Part shown: one piece after another, positions 6,059 to 6,733 of the stretch | Position numbering within the stretch: position 1 is the first letter of the stretch | Layout of the letters: each line of letters starts with the position of its first letter | From: SAR116 cluster bacterium | GTDB taxonomy: Bacteria > Pseudomonadota > Alphaproteobacteria > Puniceispirillales > GCA-002684695 | Direction of reading: 5' to 3' | NCBI GenBank assembly: GCA_002684695.1 | Contig: NYVQ01000003.1 | Span: 2,940-9,672, forward strand | DNA: 6,733 bases | Translations under genes and position numbers: made by a program | Notes under the pieces: model-generated | Seen by the model: the letters and a program-made list of their open reading frames with translations, nothing else | What the model was told of the DNA's origin: nothing | The model's database searches: none

Positions 6059-6733
6059 ATGAAAATAATAACATGGAACTGTAATGGAATAAGAGCTCGT
6101 TTTCCTCTAATAGAAAAACTAATAGAGAATGAAAATCCAGATGTAATTTTTTTACAAGAAACTAAAATAGAAGATAAAATTTTTCCATCGCAATCATTTT
6201 TTGATCTTGGATATAATCATTTATTTTTTAGAGGGGAAAAATCTTATAATGGTGTTGCTTGTATTTCAAGAATACCTTTCGATGACAGTGGATATAAAAA
6301 TTGGTCAAATCTTGAGGATTGTAGACATATCTACATAAGATTCAATGAATTGACTATCAATAATTTTTATGTGCCTGCTGGCGGAGAGATTCCAGATATT
6401 ATTAATAATGAAAAATTTAAGCATAAAGTATCTTTTTTGTTAGAAGTGGCATCTTGGCTTTCTGAAAAACCTACCCAAAGAAAAGAGATTCTTCTTGGAG
6501 ATCTAAATATTGCCCCCTTACCAGATGATGTATGGTCCCATAAGCAACTTTTGAATGTAGTTAGTCATACACCTCAAGAGGTTCAGCTTTTGGACAAAAT
6601 TTTGATTTCGGGAAATTTTACTGATATAGTAAGAAAGTTTTATAAAGTACCAGAAAAGGTTTTTTCATGGTGGTCTTATAGATCAAAAGATTGGGAATTA
6701 AGTAATAGAGGTAGAAGATTAGATCATATTTGG
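6059..6733 (+). CDS. xth: exodeoxyribonuclease III (XthA), C-terminus cut by window edge
   Basis: Open from the ATG at 6059 to the last base (225 codons, no stop), so the gene continues beyond the window; about 30-40 residues should be missing compared with the usual ~260. It belongs to the exonuclease III / AP-endonuclease family of metal-dependent nucleases, which incise abasic sites and trim 3' ends in base excision repair. Visible motifs are ITWNCNGIRAR (4-14, N7), LQETK with the metal ligand E34, NGVACISR (64-71), YVPAGGEIPD with Y104 (104-113), LGDLNIAP with D148 and N150 (146-153), WWSYR, and GRRLDHIW at the edge with D222. The catalytic His of the final SDH motif would lie outside. 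The gene follows lolA by 19 bases and is probably the last or a later gene of this operon. Confidence 0.94.
   Translation, partial: MKIITWNCNGIRARFPLIEKLIENENPDVIFLQETKIEDKIFPSQSFFDLGYNHLFFRGEKSYNGVACISRIPFDDSGYKNWSNLEDCRHIYIRFNELTINNFYVPAGGEIPDIINNEKFKHKVSFLLEVASWLSEKPTQRKEILLGDLNIAPLPDDVWSHKQLLNVVSHTPQEVQLLDKILISGNFTDIVRKFYKVPEKVFSWWSYRSKDWELSNRGRRLDHIW

Noticed and set aside
1..6733. A novel defence, mobile or secondary-metabolite system hidden in the window.
   Set aside because: Every coding stretch belongs to a recognisable housekeeping or conserved family, composition looks uniform by eye, and there are no direct repeats, tRNA, integrase, transposase or CRISPR-like arrays.

Overview
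The window looks like a stretch of housekeeping chromosome from an AT-rich alphaproteobacterium, possibly one of the streamlined marine lineages (SAR11-like or a similar low-GC group). The assignment rests on three things: strong A/T bias with Lys/Asn/Ile-rich proteins, almost no non-coding DNA, and the gene set and order. Proteins such as the DUF971 protein, the Trm112 protein, the DapC-like aminotransferase and LolA carry wording I associate with alphaproteobacteria. The exact lineage is inference. The code appears standard (TAA and TGA stops, ATG starts).

Layout. Positions 1-685 (+ strand) hold the 3' end of a LON-substrate-binding-domain protein, an overlapping small Trm112-family protein and a DUF971 protein, packed as one operon that enters from the left. 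Positions 686-1867 (- strand) hold a UbiH/COQ6-type FAD monooxygenase; its stop codon directly abuts that of the DUF971 gene. A 116-bp AT-rich divergent intergenic region (1868-1983) is the only appreciable non-coding DNA and has to carry the outward promoters. Positions 1984-6733 (+ strand) hold a second tight operon: a class I/II aminotransferase (DapC-like), ftsK, lolA and the start of an exonuclease III gene cut by the window edge. The junctions are a 4-base ATGA overlap, an 11-base overlap and a 19-base gap.

How the genes fit together. The right-hand operon groups envelope and chromosome functions: a possible diaminopimelate/lysine step (peptidoglycan precursor), the divisome-linked DNA translocase FtsK, the periplasmic lipoprotein carrier LolA, and an AP endonuclease/3'-5' exonuclease for DNA repair. 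The left-hand genes are small conserved accessory factors and a quinone-biosynthesis hydroxylase.

I found no mobile element, CRISPR array, RNA gene, phage gene or defence-like cassette, and no convincing undescribed system. The points worth a second look are small: unusual residues in the UbiH-like enzyme and LolA, a possible fifth hydrophobic segment and a short linker in FtsK, a hairpin just before lolA, convergent stop codons that abut with no spacer, and a poorly placed Shine-Dalgarno for xth.
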